DNA of 64,000 nt from NCBI RefSeq assembly GCF_018687935.1, contig NZ_CP061308.1:738048-802047 (forward strand). The letters are read 5' to 3'. A program made the position numbers and the translations under genes. This document shows positions 17,896-26,203 of the stretch, in pieces. The stretch's first letter is position 1. Each line of letters opens with the position of its first letter. The notes below the pieces were generated by a model, which ran no database searches, was not told where the DNA came from, and worked only from the letters and a program-made list of their open reading frames with translations. The DNA comes from Polynucleobacter sp. JS-JIR-5-A7. Its GTDB lineage: Bacteria > Pseudomonadota > Gammaproteobacteria > Burkholderiales > Burkholderiaceae.

Positions 17896-19512
17896 ATGGC
17901 ACTATTTGGTAAAAAAACGCAGTCCGCTCCCGTACAGGCTCCTAAGGGACCTGAAAAAGTTGCGCCTGAAAATTCATACTTAGGACGTGAACCTATCATC
18001 GATCGCGATCAAGCGATCATTGGGTATGAACTTTTTTTTCGCCCGGGAACTACTCTGAAGGCAAAGCGGGTCAATGAACGTAATGAGGTGTTGGCGCAAA
18101 TTGCTAAACGCCTAGCAGCAGATCCGAAGGCAGAAGTCACTTATCCTGATGAAATTACAGATGCTAATTTACGGGATGATGAGGGTAATGAAGTCAAAGA
18201 AGTCACTCTTAGTGAAATGCTCTACGCACTCAAGACTAAGGGTGTGGCTCAGTCACTTGGCTTGCATCTGGGTTTTATCAAAATTCATCCCCATCAATTA
18301 GGAGATGAGTTGCGCGGCATTCCTGCCATGAAGTTTCCTTTACAAATTGATTTGGCTGAGATCTTGGAGGCGATTAAAACTGAAGCCCCTCCGGATGAAA
18401 CTGTGAAAGATAGTAAGAAGGATGCCAAAAATCCCGATGATCCAGATGCGCCTAAGGTGCCTGAGATTCTGGAAAAGCTCGAGAAGATGTCGAACATCGG
18501 TTACAAGTTTGTGCTGACGGGTTTGACAGAAGTATTTGATGGTCTCGAAGATATCTTGCCGAAGTTTCGCTATGTCAAGCTTGATATTCACCAGGTAGAG
18601 AATGCAGCCAGCTTGATCGAATTATGTAAAGCCACGCCTTTACCAAGAGATACCAAGTCGCCTGCGAAAAAAGGCGCAAAAGCCGGTAGTGATGGTGCTG
18701 TGATGCAGATGATTGCAACACATGTAGAAACTCCTGAAGATTTTCATAAGGCTCGCGACTTGGGTTTTGATGCTTATGAGGGCTTCTATTTCATTAAGCC
18801 TGATCCAGATCTGTCCTTACATCGTGGTGATGACTACCGCAAGATATTAAAGCTACTGACTTTGCTGCTTTCGTCGCCTGAACTCCACGAGCTGGTTGAT
18901 GAAATTGAGATCAATCCAGTAGTGGCAAAACACTTAATGGTGATCGCAGAAGTCGATGCTGGCAGGAAGCGTGCAAAGCCAGAAAATGTTCGAGACGCTG
19001 CAGTGATTTCTGGAGTTAAGCGGATTACCCGTTGGACTCAACTCTTGCTCTATGCAGATAGCAAGGCTAAAGTTTCTTTGGAATCTACCCCCTTACTACA
19101 ATTGGTTTGCGTCAGAGCATTCTTTATGGAATTAGCATCGGCTAAATTGCCAGCTGGGGCTGGATTGGGCTCGAGTGATTTGGCTTTCTTGGTTGGCGGA
19201 TTATCCTTAATTGATAACCTCTTTGATGAGTCTAGTCGAGAGATCTTGTCTAAATTCAATTTGCCTGGAGTCGTTGTCGATGCGATTGCAGATCGCAGTG
19301 GCGTTTTAGGTAAATTACTCACCCTGGCTGAGGCTGCTGAGATTGGTAACTTAGAAAAATGTCAGCAGCTATGCGCTGGTGAACTGGGGTCATTGACTTT
19401 GGATGATGTTGCTCAAGATTCTCTGTTGGCTATTAAAACCTTCGTTGCGCAAACCCAGTTGGCTCCAGATGAGGACGTTTGGGAGCAAGCCGAAGTGACA
19501 GAGGAAGAGTAA
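17896..19512 (+). CDS. Degenerate EAL-HDOD signalling protein with charged inserts
   Basis: The 538-residue protein has an N-terminal EAL-like domain (starting LGREPIIDRDQAIIGYELFFR, to about residue 310) and a C-terminal HDOD domain (about 320-510). The catalytic metal-binding residues of active EAL phosphodiesterases are not recognisable, so it is probably a c-di-GMP-binding or protein-interaction module, not an enzyme. Two Lys/Asp/Pro-rich inserts (about residues 165-190 and 250-275) are unusual. YuxH/CdgJ-type EAL-HDOD proteins influence motility in other bacteria. A second, shorter homologue lies at 22088. Confidence 0.85.
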   Translation: MALFGKKTQSAPVQAPKGPEKVAPENSYLGREPIIDRDQAIIGYELFFRPGTTLKAKRVNERNEVLAQIAKRLAADPKAEVTYPDEITDANLRDDEGNEVKEVTLSEMLYALKTKGVAQSLGLHLGFIKIHPHQLGDELRGIPAMKFPLQIDLAEILEAIKTEAPPDETVKDSKKDAKNPDDPDAPKVPEILEKLEKMSNIGYKFVLTGLTEVFDGLEDILPKFRYVKLDIHQVENAASLIELCKATPLPRDTKSPAKKGAKAGSDGAVMQMIATHVETPEDFHKARDLGFDAYEGFYFIKPDPDLSLHRGDDYRKILKLLTLLLSSPELHELVDEIEINPVVAKHLMVIAEVDAGRKRAKPENVRDAAVISGVKRITRWTQLLLYADSKAKVSLESTPLLQLVCVRAFFMELASAKLPAGAGLGSSDLAFLVGGLSLIDNLFDESSREILSKFNLPGVVVDAIADRSGVLGKLLTLAEAAEIGNLEKCQQLCAGELGSLTLDDVAQDSLLAIKTFVAQTQLAPDEDVWEQAEVTEEE

Positions 19513-19642
19513 TTCAGTTAATAACGGAGTTTTAACCTGCTTATTAGCTGAGTTGTTAAATGCGTGATGAGCTTATAGTGACTCAATTAGTGGCTTATTT
19601 AGCCGTTAAACTATCTAACTCAATCACCACGCTGGAGCAATC

Positions 19643-20689
19643 ATGAGCGCACGTCGCCGCTTTATTAAGACCTTTTCCCTGTCTGGAATGGGTATTGTGG
19701 CCGCCTCAACTCTAGGTTTTTCTTCGGATGCTGCTGCGCGTAGATTTAAATTTACCAAAGAGCAAGAGGCCTATAGTGGTCCTCACATCATGGTCAAAAA
19801 TGCCAAGATCCTATCCATTAAGAATAGTGATGGTACAGAGACTATGGGAGTCATTAGTACGAAAGGAGTGATTGACGTTCGTGCTGTTGCGAAGAAACTC
19901 AATATCGCGGCTCCATACACTCTGGATCAATTGCTACAAGAGGGTAACGCCACCGCGTTTAATAAGGTGGTTGCTGGCGCAGAAAAGTCTGGCGTGCCTT
20001 ATTTGTCGGAATCGAAAATTCGCTATGGCAGACTTTTCAAGAATCCAGGCAAAATTATTTGTGTTGGCATTAATTACCGTCAGCATGCAGAAGAGGTGGG
20101 TGTCGCTAAGCCAGCGGTTCCAGCCTTGTTTAATAAGTATGACAATAGCTTAGCTGCTCATAATTCTGTATTAGAGATTCCTGCACCCGATGTTTCTTAT
20201 AAGCTTGACTATGAAACAGAGCTCCTTGTAGTAGTGGGCAAAAAAGGGCGCAATATCCCTGAATCAGAAGCGCTCAATTATGTTGCTGGCTATTGCACTG
20301 CAAATGATTTCACCTCACGCGATTTGCAACTCGATCTTCCTGGTGGTCAATGGATGATTGGTAAAACCTTAGATCAATATGCGCCTATCGGGCCAAACTT
20401 TGTGACCGCTGATTTAGTGGGCGATCCCAATCAGTTGCAAATTCAGACCTTTGTGAATGGTGAGATGCGACAGAACTCGAATACTTCTGACTTTATTCAT
20501 AATGTTCAAAGATTGCTCGCCTATATCAGTACTTACTGGACGCTCGAACCTGGCGATATTATTTTCACCGGTACCCCACAGGGCGTGATCGCCAATATGC
20601 CCAAGGATCAGCAAGTTTGGTTGAAAAAGGGCGATGTGGTCACCAGCGTTGTAGAAAAGTTGGGAGAGCTCAAATTTACTTTGGGCTAG
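19643..20689 (+). CDS. FAH-family hydrolase with Tat signal
   Basis: The 348-residue protein has a fumarylacetoacetate hydrolase (FAH) domain in its C-terminal two thirds, with DYETELLVVVGKKGR (metal-binding acidic residues), NDFTSRDLQ, GKTLDQYAPIGP and PGDIIFTGTPQGV. The N terminus, SARRRFIKTFSLSG, followed by a hydrophobic stretch and DAAA, is a twin-arginine signal, so it is likely exported folded. Periplasmic FAH-fold enzymes are uncommon, and the substrate is unknown. A weak sigma-28-like -10 (GCCGTTAA at 19602) lies 34 bases before the start. Confidence 0.87.
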   Translation: MSARRRFIKTFSLSGMGIVAASTLGFSSDAAARRFKFTKEQEAYSGPHIMVKNAKILSIKNSDGTETMGVISTKGVIDVRAVAKKLNIAAPYTLDQLLQEGNATAFNKVVAGAEKSGVPYLSESKIRYGRLFKNPGKIICVGINYRQHAEEVGVAKPAVPALFNKYDNSLAAHNSVLEIPAPDVSYKLDYETELLVVVGKKGRNIPESEALNYVAGYCTANDFTSRDLQLDLPGGQWMIGKTLDQYAPIGPNFVTADLVGDPNQLQIQTFVNGEMRQNSNTSDFIHNVQRLLAYISTYWTLEPGDIIFTGTPQGVIANMPKDQQVWLKKGDVVTSVVEKLGELKFTLG

Positions 20690-20758
20690 GGACTATAGCT
20701 AGATTCAAGAGTAGGATAGAGTCATAGGGTATCAAAAGCTTAAAAGGGAAAAAAGCTA

Positions 20759-21109
20759 ATGAAGCACAAGCCATTCATCATCCTCGCTGCTCTCATGATT
20801 TCTTCATCCGCCTATGCCCAAAGAGAGGGTGGGGGACGAGATATTGGGCATGGCAATAACGGTAACAACGGCTACGGTAACAATAACAACTATGTTGTGG
20901 TGCCCTATGACGCTGGTAATGTACCTGGAGCTCCCAATAGCAACCAGCCCGTGACCGTAATGAATGGTCCAAACGGCTCTACTCAAACCCAGGTCGGCAC
21001 TACCACCTACTATTCCCCTGGCGGAAGTTCTGTGACGAACGGCAATCGCACCATTTATTCCAACGGCAGCAATTGCGTTGTGCAGGGCAATAAAAAGACC
21101 TGTAACTAG
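20759..21109 (+). CDS. Small secreted Asn/Gly-rich protein
   Basis: The 116-residue protein begins with a good signal peptide (HKPFIILAALMISSSAYAQ) and continues with low-complexity Gly/Asn sequence and Ser/Thr-rich repeats. It ends in two Cys residues (NCVVQGNKKTCN) that could form a disulphide. AAAAGGGAAAAAAG upstream of the ATG is a purine-rich ribosome site. I do not recognise a family. An exported or surface protein is likely; function unknown. Confidence 0.75.
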   Translation: MKHKPFIILAALMISSSAYAQREGGGRDIGHGNNGNNGYGNNNNYVVVPYDAGNVPGAPNSNQPVTVMNGPNGSTQTQVGTTTYYSPGGSSVTNGNRTIYSNGSNCVVQGNKKTCN

Positions 21110-21134
21110 TTTTGCCGTCAAAAATAGATACGCA

Positions 21135-21341
21135 ATGGATCAAAGAACCGAAATAGAGACTCTGTTGCATGATTTGGGTCAGCCATTGCTTGCTATTCGC
21201 TTAAATGCTGAGTTATTAATGCACTCTCTTGGTGAATCGGGCTCTGATCCCATTAAGAAGAAAATCCAGGCTATTTTGCAAGCTAGCCAAGAATCGATGG
21301 ATATTGCAGCCCAAATTGCCGCTCTAGATAATAATAAATAA
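21135..21341 (+). CDS. Orphan HisKA-like phosphoacceptor (DHp) protein
   Basis: From ATG 21135 this is a 68-residue protein whose core, LLHDLGQPLLAIRLNAELL, matches the H-box of histidine kinases (phosphoacceptor His at residue 12, then D and P at the usual positions). A second helix follows (IKKKIQAILQASQESMDIAAQI). There is no ATP-binding CA domain, so it cannot autophosphorylate alone. It may act as a phosphotransfer protein like Spo0B/ChpT, or as a partner of an external kinase. An in-frame start at 21078 lies inside the preceding gene and is less likely. A NarL-type response regulator lies at 23468. Confidence 0.68.
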   Translation: MDQRTEIETLLHDLGQPLLAIRLNAELLMHSLGESGSDPIKKKIQAILQASQESMDIAAQIAALDNNK

Positions 21342-21404
21342 TCAATTAAATCAATATCTTAAGAAACATTAGCCATAATAATTAGAAATTTCTAGTCATT
21401 GAGC

Positions 21405-21431
21405 TTAAGTTTTGAGTTTATGGGTCGTAAA
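21405..21431 (+). promoter_or_regulatory. Sigma-28 (FliA)-type promoter
   Basis: TTAAGTTT (21405-21412), an 11-base spacer and GTCGTAAA (21424-21431) resemble the enterobacterial FliA consensus TAAAGTTT-N11-GCCGATAA (7/8 and 5/8 by hand). It points to the gene at 21525 with a leader of about 85 bases. Confidence 0.55.
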
Positions 21432-21524
21432 AGATGGTGAGGGCTTGTAAGTTATGTAGGCTCGGGTTGGATTTTAAGGTTTCATTGCACGATTTGAAAG
21501 GATAGCAAGGTTAGAGGAGGTTAT

Positions 21525-21911
21525 ATGAATATGCAAATAACACCTTCGGCTGCTGTTTCTAGTTATTCATCAGCCAGCGAATCACAAGCACGCCAAGGGT
21601 ACTTGGGCGCGTTGGCTGCTGCTTTGCGCAATGGTGATGTAGTTGCTGCTCAACAGGCTTTGATTGAGTTGCGTGGTGTTGGCGGTGGCGTTAGTCCAGA
21701 TGCTCTGTTTGAAAAGATCGATAACTCCATCAAGTCAAGCCGTACGGATGAAATTAAGTCAGCCTCTTTGGCTCTTGATGAGTACAGAAAATCGGGCCAA
21801 GTTGACCCGTATCACAATAGTGAAAAGATGCCTGGTGCTCAAAAAGCACCTTTGCCAGTTCAGTTAATGGCTGCCTCCGGTACAGGCACCCTGGTCAATA
21901 TCAAGGTTTAA
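21525..21911 (+). CDS. Orphan protein with sigma-28-like promoter, unknown function
   Basis: I do not recognise this 128-residue protein. AGAGGAGG six bases before ATG 21525 is one of the best ribosome sites in the window. The N terminus is Ser/Ala-rich, the middle is helical (GALAAALRNGDVVAAQQALIE), and the C terminus is a Pro/Ala tail. There is no signal peptide or membrane segment. The sigma-28-like promoter upstream and the location among motility genes suggest expression with late flagellar genes. An exported flagellar or motility accessory protein is possible but unproven. Confidence 0.75.
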   Translation: MNMQITPSAAVSSYSSASESQARQGYLGALAAALRNGDVVAAQQALIELRGVGGGVSPDALFEKIDNSIKSSRTDEIKSASLALDEYRKSGQVDPYHNSEKMPGAQKAPLPVQLMAASGTGTLVNIKV

Positions 21912-21956
21912 TAGCCAATTATCAGGCTCAGTTTCAGGTTAAACCTGGAATCTTGA

Positions 21957-22002
21957 GAATAAGCCCGAAAAAGTGGCCTTATTCTTCGAATTGAAAATCC
22001 CC
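21957..22002 (+). promoter_or_regulatory. Hairpin plus TTATTC-TTGAA motif, copy 1
   Basis: GAATAAGCC and GGCCTTATTC form a stem with an A-rich loop, followed by TTCGAATTGAAAATCCCC. Similar elements lie upstream of fliF (26653) and before the orphan gene at 33678. Role unknown: regulator site, promoter part or RNA hairpin. Confidence 0.4.
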
Positions 22003-22087
22003 TCTTTCCTCTACATTGGTAGCTTATTTATCAGGATAGCCAAAGTCCGTCCATTAGCTGGCTGGGGCACCTTTCAACAAGGATCAT

Positions 22088-23389
22088 ATGATTGCGACTA
22101 CTGAGTCTTCTGTGGATTTAAGCACCTCCGAAATCTTTCTTGCGCGCAATTCCGTGTTTGATAGCTCGGGCAGGGTGATGGCCTATGAAATGCTTTTCCG
22201 TTCCCGTGAAAGCGTAGATGAAGGGCGACCTGATGATTTAGCAACAAGTACCCAAGTGATTGTCAATTCGATGAGCCACTTTGGTTTAGAAGGCGTGCTC
22301 GGTTCAGCCGATGGTTTTATTCATGTCACTGAGAAGTTACTCAAGAGTAATACCCTGGAGATTCTGCCTGCGCAGCGCATCATTTTAGAAATCTTGCCAG
22401 ACGTTTCTCTCAATGCAGAAATGCTCAAGCGCTTACAAGACCTAAAAACTGCTGGATTTCGGATTGCGCTTGTAGATACTAGCTTGAGCGATGCAACTCC
22501 AGCAAAGGGCGTAGTAGAGAATATCGACGCTATTTTGCCTTTGATTGACATTGTTAAGGTAAACCTACAAAACACTTCACCTGAAAATACTGCTGATTTG
22601 ATGAGCCGGGTTCGTCAATTAGCAAACCCGATTTTTTGGGCAACACTAGTTAAGACTGGTGAAGATTTAGCAGCTTGTAAGGCACAGGGTTTTAGTTTAT
22701 TTAGCGGACCTTATTTTTCCCAGCCTCTAGTGATGCGCAGTAAAAAACCGCAAGCATTGCAAGTCAGCCTAATGAAAATTGTCGGACTCCTATTTAAGGA
22801 TGAGGGCATTGCGACTTTAGAGCCTCTGTTTAAGGCCAACCCCGATCTCACATTGGGACTGTTTCGCTTAGTCAATTCTGTTGGTGTAGCAGGGCATTTA
22901 CAAATTAGTTCGGTACGTCAGGCTTTGGTTACCTTGGGCCAAAAGCAACTATTGCAGTGGATGTTGCTCCTCATCTACACAGAAGCAGGGAATGCCGCTA
23001 CTTCAGAACTCCAGCGTCGTGTCGTGAACCGTGCCCGTTTAATTGAACTACTCTCACAGCATGAAGATATTACTCAGCCAGGATTAAGTGATCAGGCTTT
23101 TGTAGTGGGCCTCCTTTCTTTGGCGCACAAGGTCACCGGTCAAACTTTGGAAGAAGTGCTCAAGCATATTCACCTAGCTGAGCATTTACAAAACGCTCTC
23201 TTGCATCATGAAGGTATTTTGGGTCAATTACTCGTCTTAACGGATGCGATTGAGGCAGCTGACTTTGGTCGCATGGAAGCCTCTAGGAGTCACTTGGGAA
23301 TTTCAGCACAATCTCTCACGGATTTGCAGCTTCAGGCAATCCATTGGACTAATGAGCTTGATCGGCAGATGAGTGCGGTGAAGGGCTGA
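22088..23389 (+). CDS. EAL-like/HDOD domain protein
   Basis: The 433-residue protein has a degenerate EAL domain (starting FLARNSVFDSSGRVMAYEMLFR, to about residue 215) followed by an HDOD domain (about 225-425). The EAL catalytic residues are not preserved: IILEILPDV and IDIVKVNLQ replace the usual EAL motifs. It is a homologue of the larger protein at 17896 without that protein's charged inserts. EAL-HDOD proteins commonly affect motility or surface behaviour through c-di-GMP binding or protein contacts. AAGGATCAT precedes the ATG. Confidence 0.86.
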   Translation: MIATTESSVDLSTSEIFLARNSVFDSSGRVMAYEMLFRSRESVDEGRPDDLATSTQVIVNSMSHFGLEGVLGSADGFIHVTEKLLKSNTLEILPAQRIILEILPDVSLNAEMLKRLQDLKTAGFRIALVDTSLSDATPAKGVVENIDAILPLIDIVKVNLQNTSPENTADLMSRVRQLANPIFWATLVKTGEDLAACKAQGFSLFSGPYFSQPLVMRSKKPQALQVSLMKIVGLLFKDEGIATLEPLFKANPDLTLGLFRLVNSVGVAGHLQISSVRQALVTLGQKQLLQWMLLLIYTEAGNAATSELQRRVVNRARLIELLSQHEDITQPGLSDQAFVVGLLSLAHKVTGQTLEEVLKHIHLAEHLQNALLHHEGILGQLLVLTDAIEAADFGRMEASRSHLGISAQSLTDLQLQAIHWTNELDRQMSAVKG

Positions 23390-23467
23390 TGTACTGGTAA
23401 TTTTGTCATTTTCGGCAATTCTGTAGATTTCGTTAGAATGTCATAAAACTAAATTGAGACGGCCTTT

Positions 23468-24118
23468 ATGACATTAATGAAGCACCTACGTATTGCCCTT
23501 GCAGATGATCATGCAATCATTCGTGAGGGTCTAGTCCAGGTGCTCAATACACATCCTGGTATCGTGGTTGTGGCCGAGGCTAAGTCAGGCAAAGAGGCTA
23601 TTAAATTAGCCGATAATCTAGAATTGGATTGTTTGGTGCTCGATATTGATTTGCAGGACCGCAATGGTATTGAGGTCATTAAATCGATTCGTCGCAATAA
23701 TCAAAAGCTACCGATTCTGGTGCTCTCAATGCATCCACCTTCTCAGTATGCGGCTCGGGTTTTATCTGCGGGTGCCTTGGGCTATATCACGAAGAGTGAA
23801 CCCACTCAGGAGTTAGTCTTAGCGATTCGTCGCGTCGCAACCGGTGCAAAATATATCAGCCCTGTCGTTGCAGAAATTTTAGCGGAACGCTTTGGGGATG
23901 CCCAAACTGCTGCAGACCCGCATCAATGTCTATCTGACCGCGAGCATCAATTTATGATGATGGTGGCTACTGGATTGACCGTTAATGCAATTGCTGAAAA
24001 GCTCAGCCTTTCGCCGAAAACGGTCAGCATGTACCGCACTCGTACGCTGAAAAAGATGGGTATGAAAACGAATGCAGAATTAGTGCATTACGCAATTAAA
24101 AACAATTTATTGGCTTAA
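23468..24118 (+). CDS. NarL/FixJ-type response regulator
   Basis: The 216-residue protein has a receiver domain (acidic pair DDH at 13-15, phosphoacceptor Asp59 in LVLDIDLQDRNG, conserved Ser/Thr and Lys in ALGYITKSE) and a C-terminal LuxR-type HTH (LSDREHQFMMMVATGLTVNAIAEKL and LSPKTVSMYRTR). It should bind DNA when phosphorylated. No full sensor kinase is adjacent; the orphan phosphoacceptor protein at 21135 is the only kinase-like neighbour. Its position just before the flagellar block makes motility control plausible. Confidence 0.93.
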   Translation: MTLMKHLRIALADDHAIIREGLVQVLNTHPGIVVVAEAKSGKEAIKLADNLELDCLVLDIDLQDRNGIEVIKSIRRNNQKLPILVLSMHPPSQYAARVLSAGALGYITKSEPTQELVLAIRRVATGAKYISPVVAEILAERFGDAQTAADPHQCLSDREHQFMMMVATGLTVNAIAEKLSLSPKTVSMYRTRTLKKMGMKTNAELVHYAIKNNLLA

Positions 24119-24290
24119 TTCGGGTCTTTGCAGTATAAAAGTTGCTATTGGTGTCCCTAATTAATCTAGTTAAACCGCTTTTACAGGTCTTATATTGGAA
24201 TTGTCTAGACTCAAAGTTTTGTAGTATCTATATTGGATAAACAAGGTTTTCTTACGATCATCGCAATCGCTTTTACAAGTCAAAAATTTA

Positions 24291-24590
24291 ATGCCCAATA
24301 GCGATATGCTCTCCCTCTATGAAGCTGTGACTGAAATCAGTCAGCAGATGTTGCAAGCTGCTCGTCAAAAAGATTGGGATGGCTACGGTAAATTAGAGAT
24401 TTTGTGTCAGGGCTATATTCATCAAATTCCGGTGCACGGTGAGCAAGCTCCGCTTACTCCTGAAGCTCTTGAGCGAAAAATTGCTTGCCTTAAAACTATC
24501 TTATCTAACGACAAAGAAATTATGGATTTAATGCAGCCGTGGATGTTGCGCTTGACTGACATCATGAATGGCCAGTCTTTCAAGAAATAA
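24291..24590 (+). CDS. fliT: FliT-like flagellar chaperone
   Basis: The 99-residue all-helical protein (LSLYEAVTEISQQMLQAARQKDWDGYGKLEI) has the length and pattern of FliT, the export chaperone for the filament cap FliD that in enterobacteria also binds FlhDC. In betaproteobacteria fliT often precedes a fliK-like gene and an flhB-like gene, as here. No fliD gene is present in the window. A partial sigma-28-like match (CAAAGTTT, then TTGGATAA with a 13-base spacer) lies upstream but the spacing is not standard. Confidence 0.78.
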   Translation: MPNSDMLSLYEAVTEISQQMLQAARQKDWDGYGKLEILCQGYIHQIPVHGEQAPLTPEALERKIACLKTILSNDKEIMDLMQPWMLRLTDIMNGQSFKK

Positions 24591-24601
24591 GTAGATCATT
24601 C

Positions 24602-25507
24602 ATGGCTATCAATCCGATTGGTGGTATCAATCCAGCAATCGCGCCAACGGCAATCGGGCAGTCTAGCCAGCCTGCCCTCAAGGTAGGTCTAGAGTACGTC
24701 GGAAAAATTGTTTCTTTTGATCCTACTGGAACGGCTGAGGTACAAATTGGTGAACAAGTATTCGGCATGAAGCTGGGCAGTAATTTTGTAGTAGGGGATG
24801 TACTGCATTTTCGCTTTCTCGGCAGCGATCCAAACCCTACCTTTCTATTATTAAGTACTGGTGCTAATCAATCTGCTTTTGAGAATGTGATTTTGAGCGG
24901 CACTAGCTTGCTGATTACACAATTGCAAGAAGAAGCTCAGTTACAAGGGCAGCTTTCGAAGGTAGAGAGTTTGCTGCCCCCTTTAATGCAAAGCCCCCTG
25001 AACTCGCAACTCACGGCAGCCCAATTACAAAACGCCATCATCATGAGCGGGCTCTTTTATGAATCCCATCTGGCGAATTTTGCTAAAGGGAAGTGGCCTT
25101 TAAATGCATTGATGAAAGAGCCTCAAAATCGCCCTAACTTCAATGCGTCACAAGTTGTGAATAAACAGTTAGATGCTTTGGAGAATCAGACGATTCGCTG
25201 GAGCGGCAATATTTGGCCAGGGCAGCCAATGGATTGGCAATTGACTTATGAGGAAGAGCAGTCACCCCGAACGGTCTCAGAGGAAGGTGTCGCTCAAACC
25301 ATTGTGAGTGTGATTGAGTTAGATTTACCCAACTTAGGTAAAGTGCAGGCTCGTCTGACCTTGCGGGATAAGGCCTTAAGTGTGCAACTTCAAGCAGAGA
25401 AGTCGCAGACTGAAAATCTCTTCAAACAAGAATTATCAGATCTCAAGAATACCTTTAATGCTAATGGTCAGGAGCTTAAAGCGATGGAGGTCATCGCACA
25501 TGGATAA
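24602..25507 (+). CDS. FliK-like hook-length control family protein
   Basis: The 301-residue protein has a C-terminal domain (about residues 195-300: QPMDWQLTYEEE, IELDLPNLGKVQARLTLRDKALSVQLQAE) with the pattern of the FliK C-terminal domain, and a poorly conserved N-terminal part. A second, more classical fliK lies at 32048. It overlaps the downstream flhB-like gene by eight bases (ATGGATAA), so translation is likely coupled. It may be an additional export-switch factor; the exact role is unknown. Confidence 0.72.
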   Translation: MAINPIGGINPAIAPTAIGQSSQPALKVGLEYVGKIVSFDPTGTAEVQIGEQVFGMKLGSNFVVGDVLHFRFLGSDPNPTFLLLSTGANQSAFENVILSGTSLLITQLQEEAQLQGQLSKVESLLPPLMQSPLNSQLTAAQLQNAIIMSGLFYESHLANFAKGKWPLNALMKEPQNRPNFNASQVVNKQLDALENQTIRWSGNIWPGQPMDWQLTYEEEQSPRTVSEEGVAQTIVSVIELDLPNLGKVQARLTLRDKALSVQLQAEKSQTENLFKQELSDLKNTFNANGQELKAMEVIAHG

Positions 25508-25766
25508 GGCTAAGAATCTACAGCAGGCGGTAGCTTTGACTTATGAGCATGGTGAATTTGCCCCTAAGGTATTGGCAAGCGGGAAGGGCTTAGTGGCCGA
25601 GCAAATCATTGCCAAGGCGAAAGAACATCAGATTTATATTCATGAATCAAAGGATCTGGTGGGCTTGCTCATGCAGGTCGATCTTGATGAGAATATACCG
25701 CCGGCTTTATATCAGGCGGTAGCAGAAATTCTGGCGTGGCTATATCAGCTCGAAAAGCAGGCTTAG
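25500..25766 (+). CDS. FlhB C-terminal-domain homologue (EscU/YscU/HrcU family)
   Basis: The 88-residue protein (from ATG 25500) corresponds to the cytoplasmic C-terminal domain of FlhB, the export-specificity switch. It has AVALTYEHGEFAPKVLASGKG, IIAKAKEHQIYIHESKDLVGLL and IPPALYQAVAEILAWLY, but lacks membrane segments and the NPTH autocleavage site. Such small FlhB-like proteins are known in many flagellated bacteria. The start overlaps the fliK-like gene by eight bases, and an upstream in-frame start at 25380 inside that gene is less likely. Confidence 0.85.
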   Translation: MDKAKNLQQAVALTYEHGEFAPKVLASGKGLVAEQIIAKAKEHQIYIHESKDLVGLLMQVDLDENIPPALYQAVAEILAWLYQLEKQA

Positions 25767-25860
25767 GGAATTACCTGATAGAGTAATGCAATGGATTGCT
25801 AAAATATCAGTAGTCAGCATAGTCATTGAGTTTCAAACCTATATTGCATGAATTGAGAAT

Positions 25861-26175
25861 ATGTCTGTATCCATTGAGAGCACCCTAATTTTGCAAATGA
25901 GCGCTGCTTATAACGCCCATTTTATGCAAAATGCAAATGCCGGAGAAGCCCTAGTGCATATGATGGAGATGTGCAATTCGCTACATCCCAAGCTGAGATC
26001 AGTAAACCCTAAAGAGGTATTGGCATTATTCTCGATGGGCAAAACCTTTACCAGCAGAGCGCAGTTACGAAACTTTGCAGTGGATGTGATCGTCTATCTA
26101 GTCGGTGATGTTGTGGGTTCTCATTACTCGCGTGCTGAGTTGACTGAGGCTACCCAACAAAAGATAACGAGCTAA
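25861..26175 (+). CDS. Small orphan flagellar-edge protein, family member A
   Basis: This 104-residue protein belongs to no family that I recognise, but it aligns with the proteins at 60668 (reverse) and 61135 in this window. All three share a [YF]N pair near residues 17-28, then SLxPxLRxxxxK, a short variable stretch, and a hydrophobic segment (here FAVDVIVYLVGDVV). Predicted to be mainly helical and soluble. It lies between the flhB-like gene and fliE (convergent), so a flagellar accessory role is an inference from position and paralogy. Confidence 0.7.
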   Translation: MSVSIESTLILQMSAAYNAHFMQNANAGEALVHMMEMCNSLHPKLRSVNPKEVLALFSMGKTFTSRAQLRNFAVDVIVYLVGDVVGSHYSRAELTEATQQKITS

Positions 26176-26203
26176 TTGTCACTATTACACTGGTGACAGG
26201 GTA

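Noticed and set aside
21078..21134. An upstream start for the H-box protein
   Set aside because: It lies inside the preceding secreted-protein gene in another frame, and the H-box region begins well after ATG 21135.
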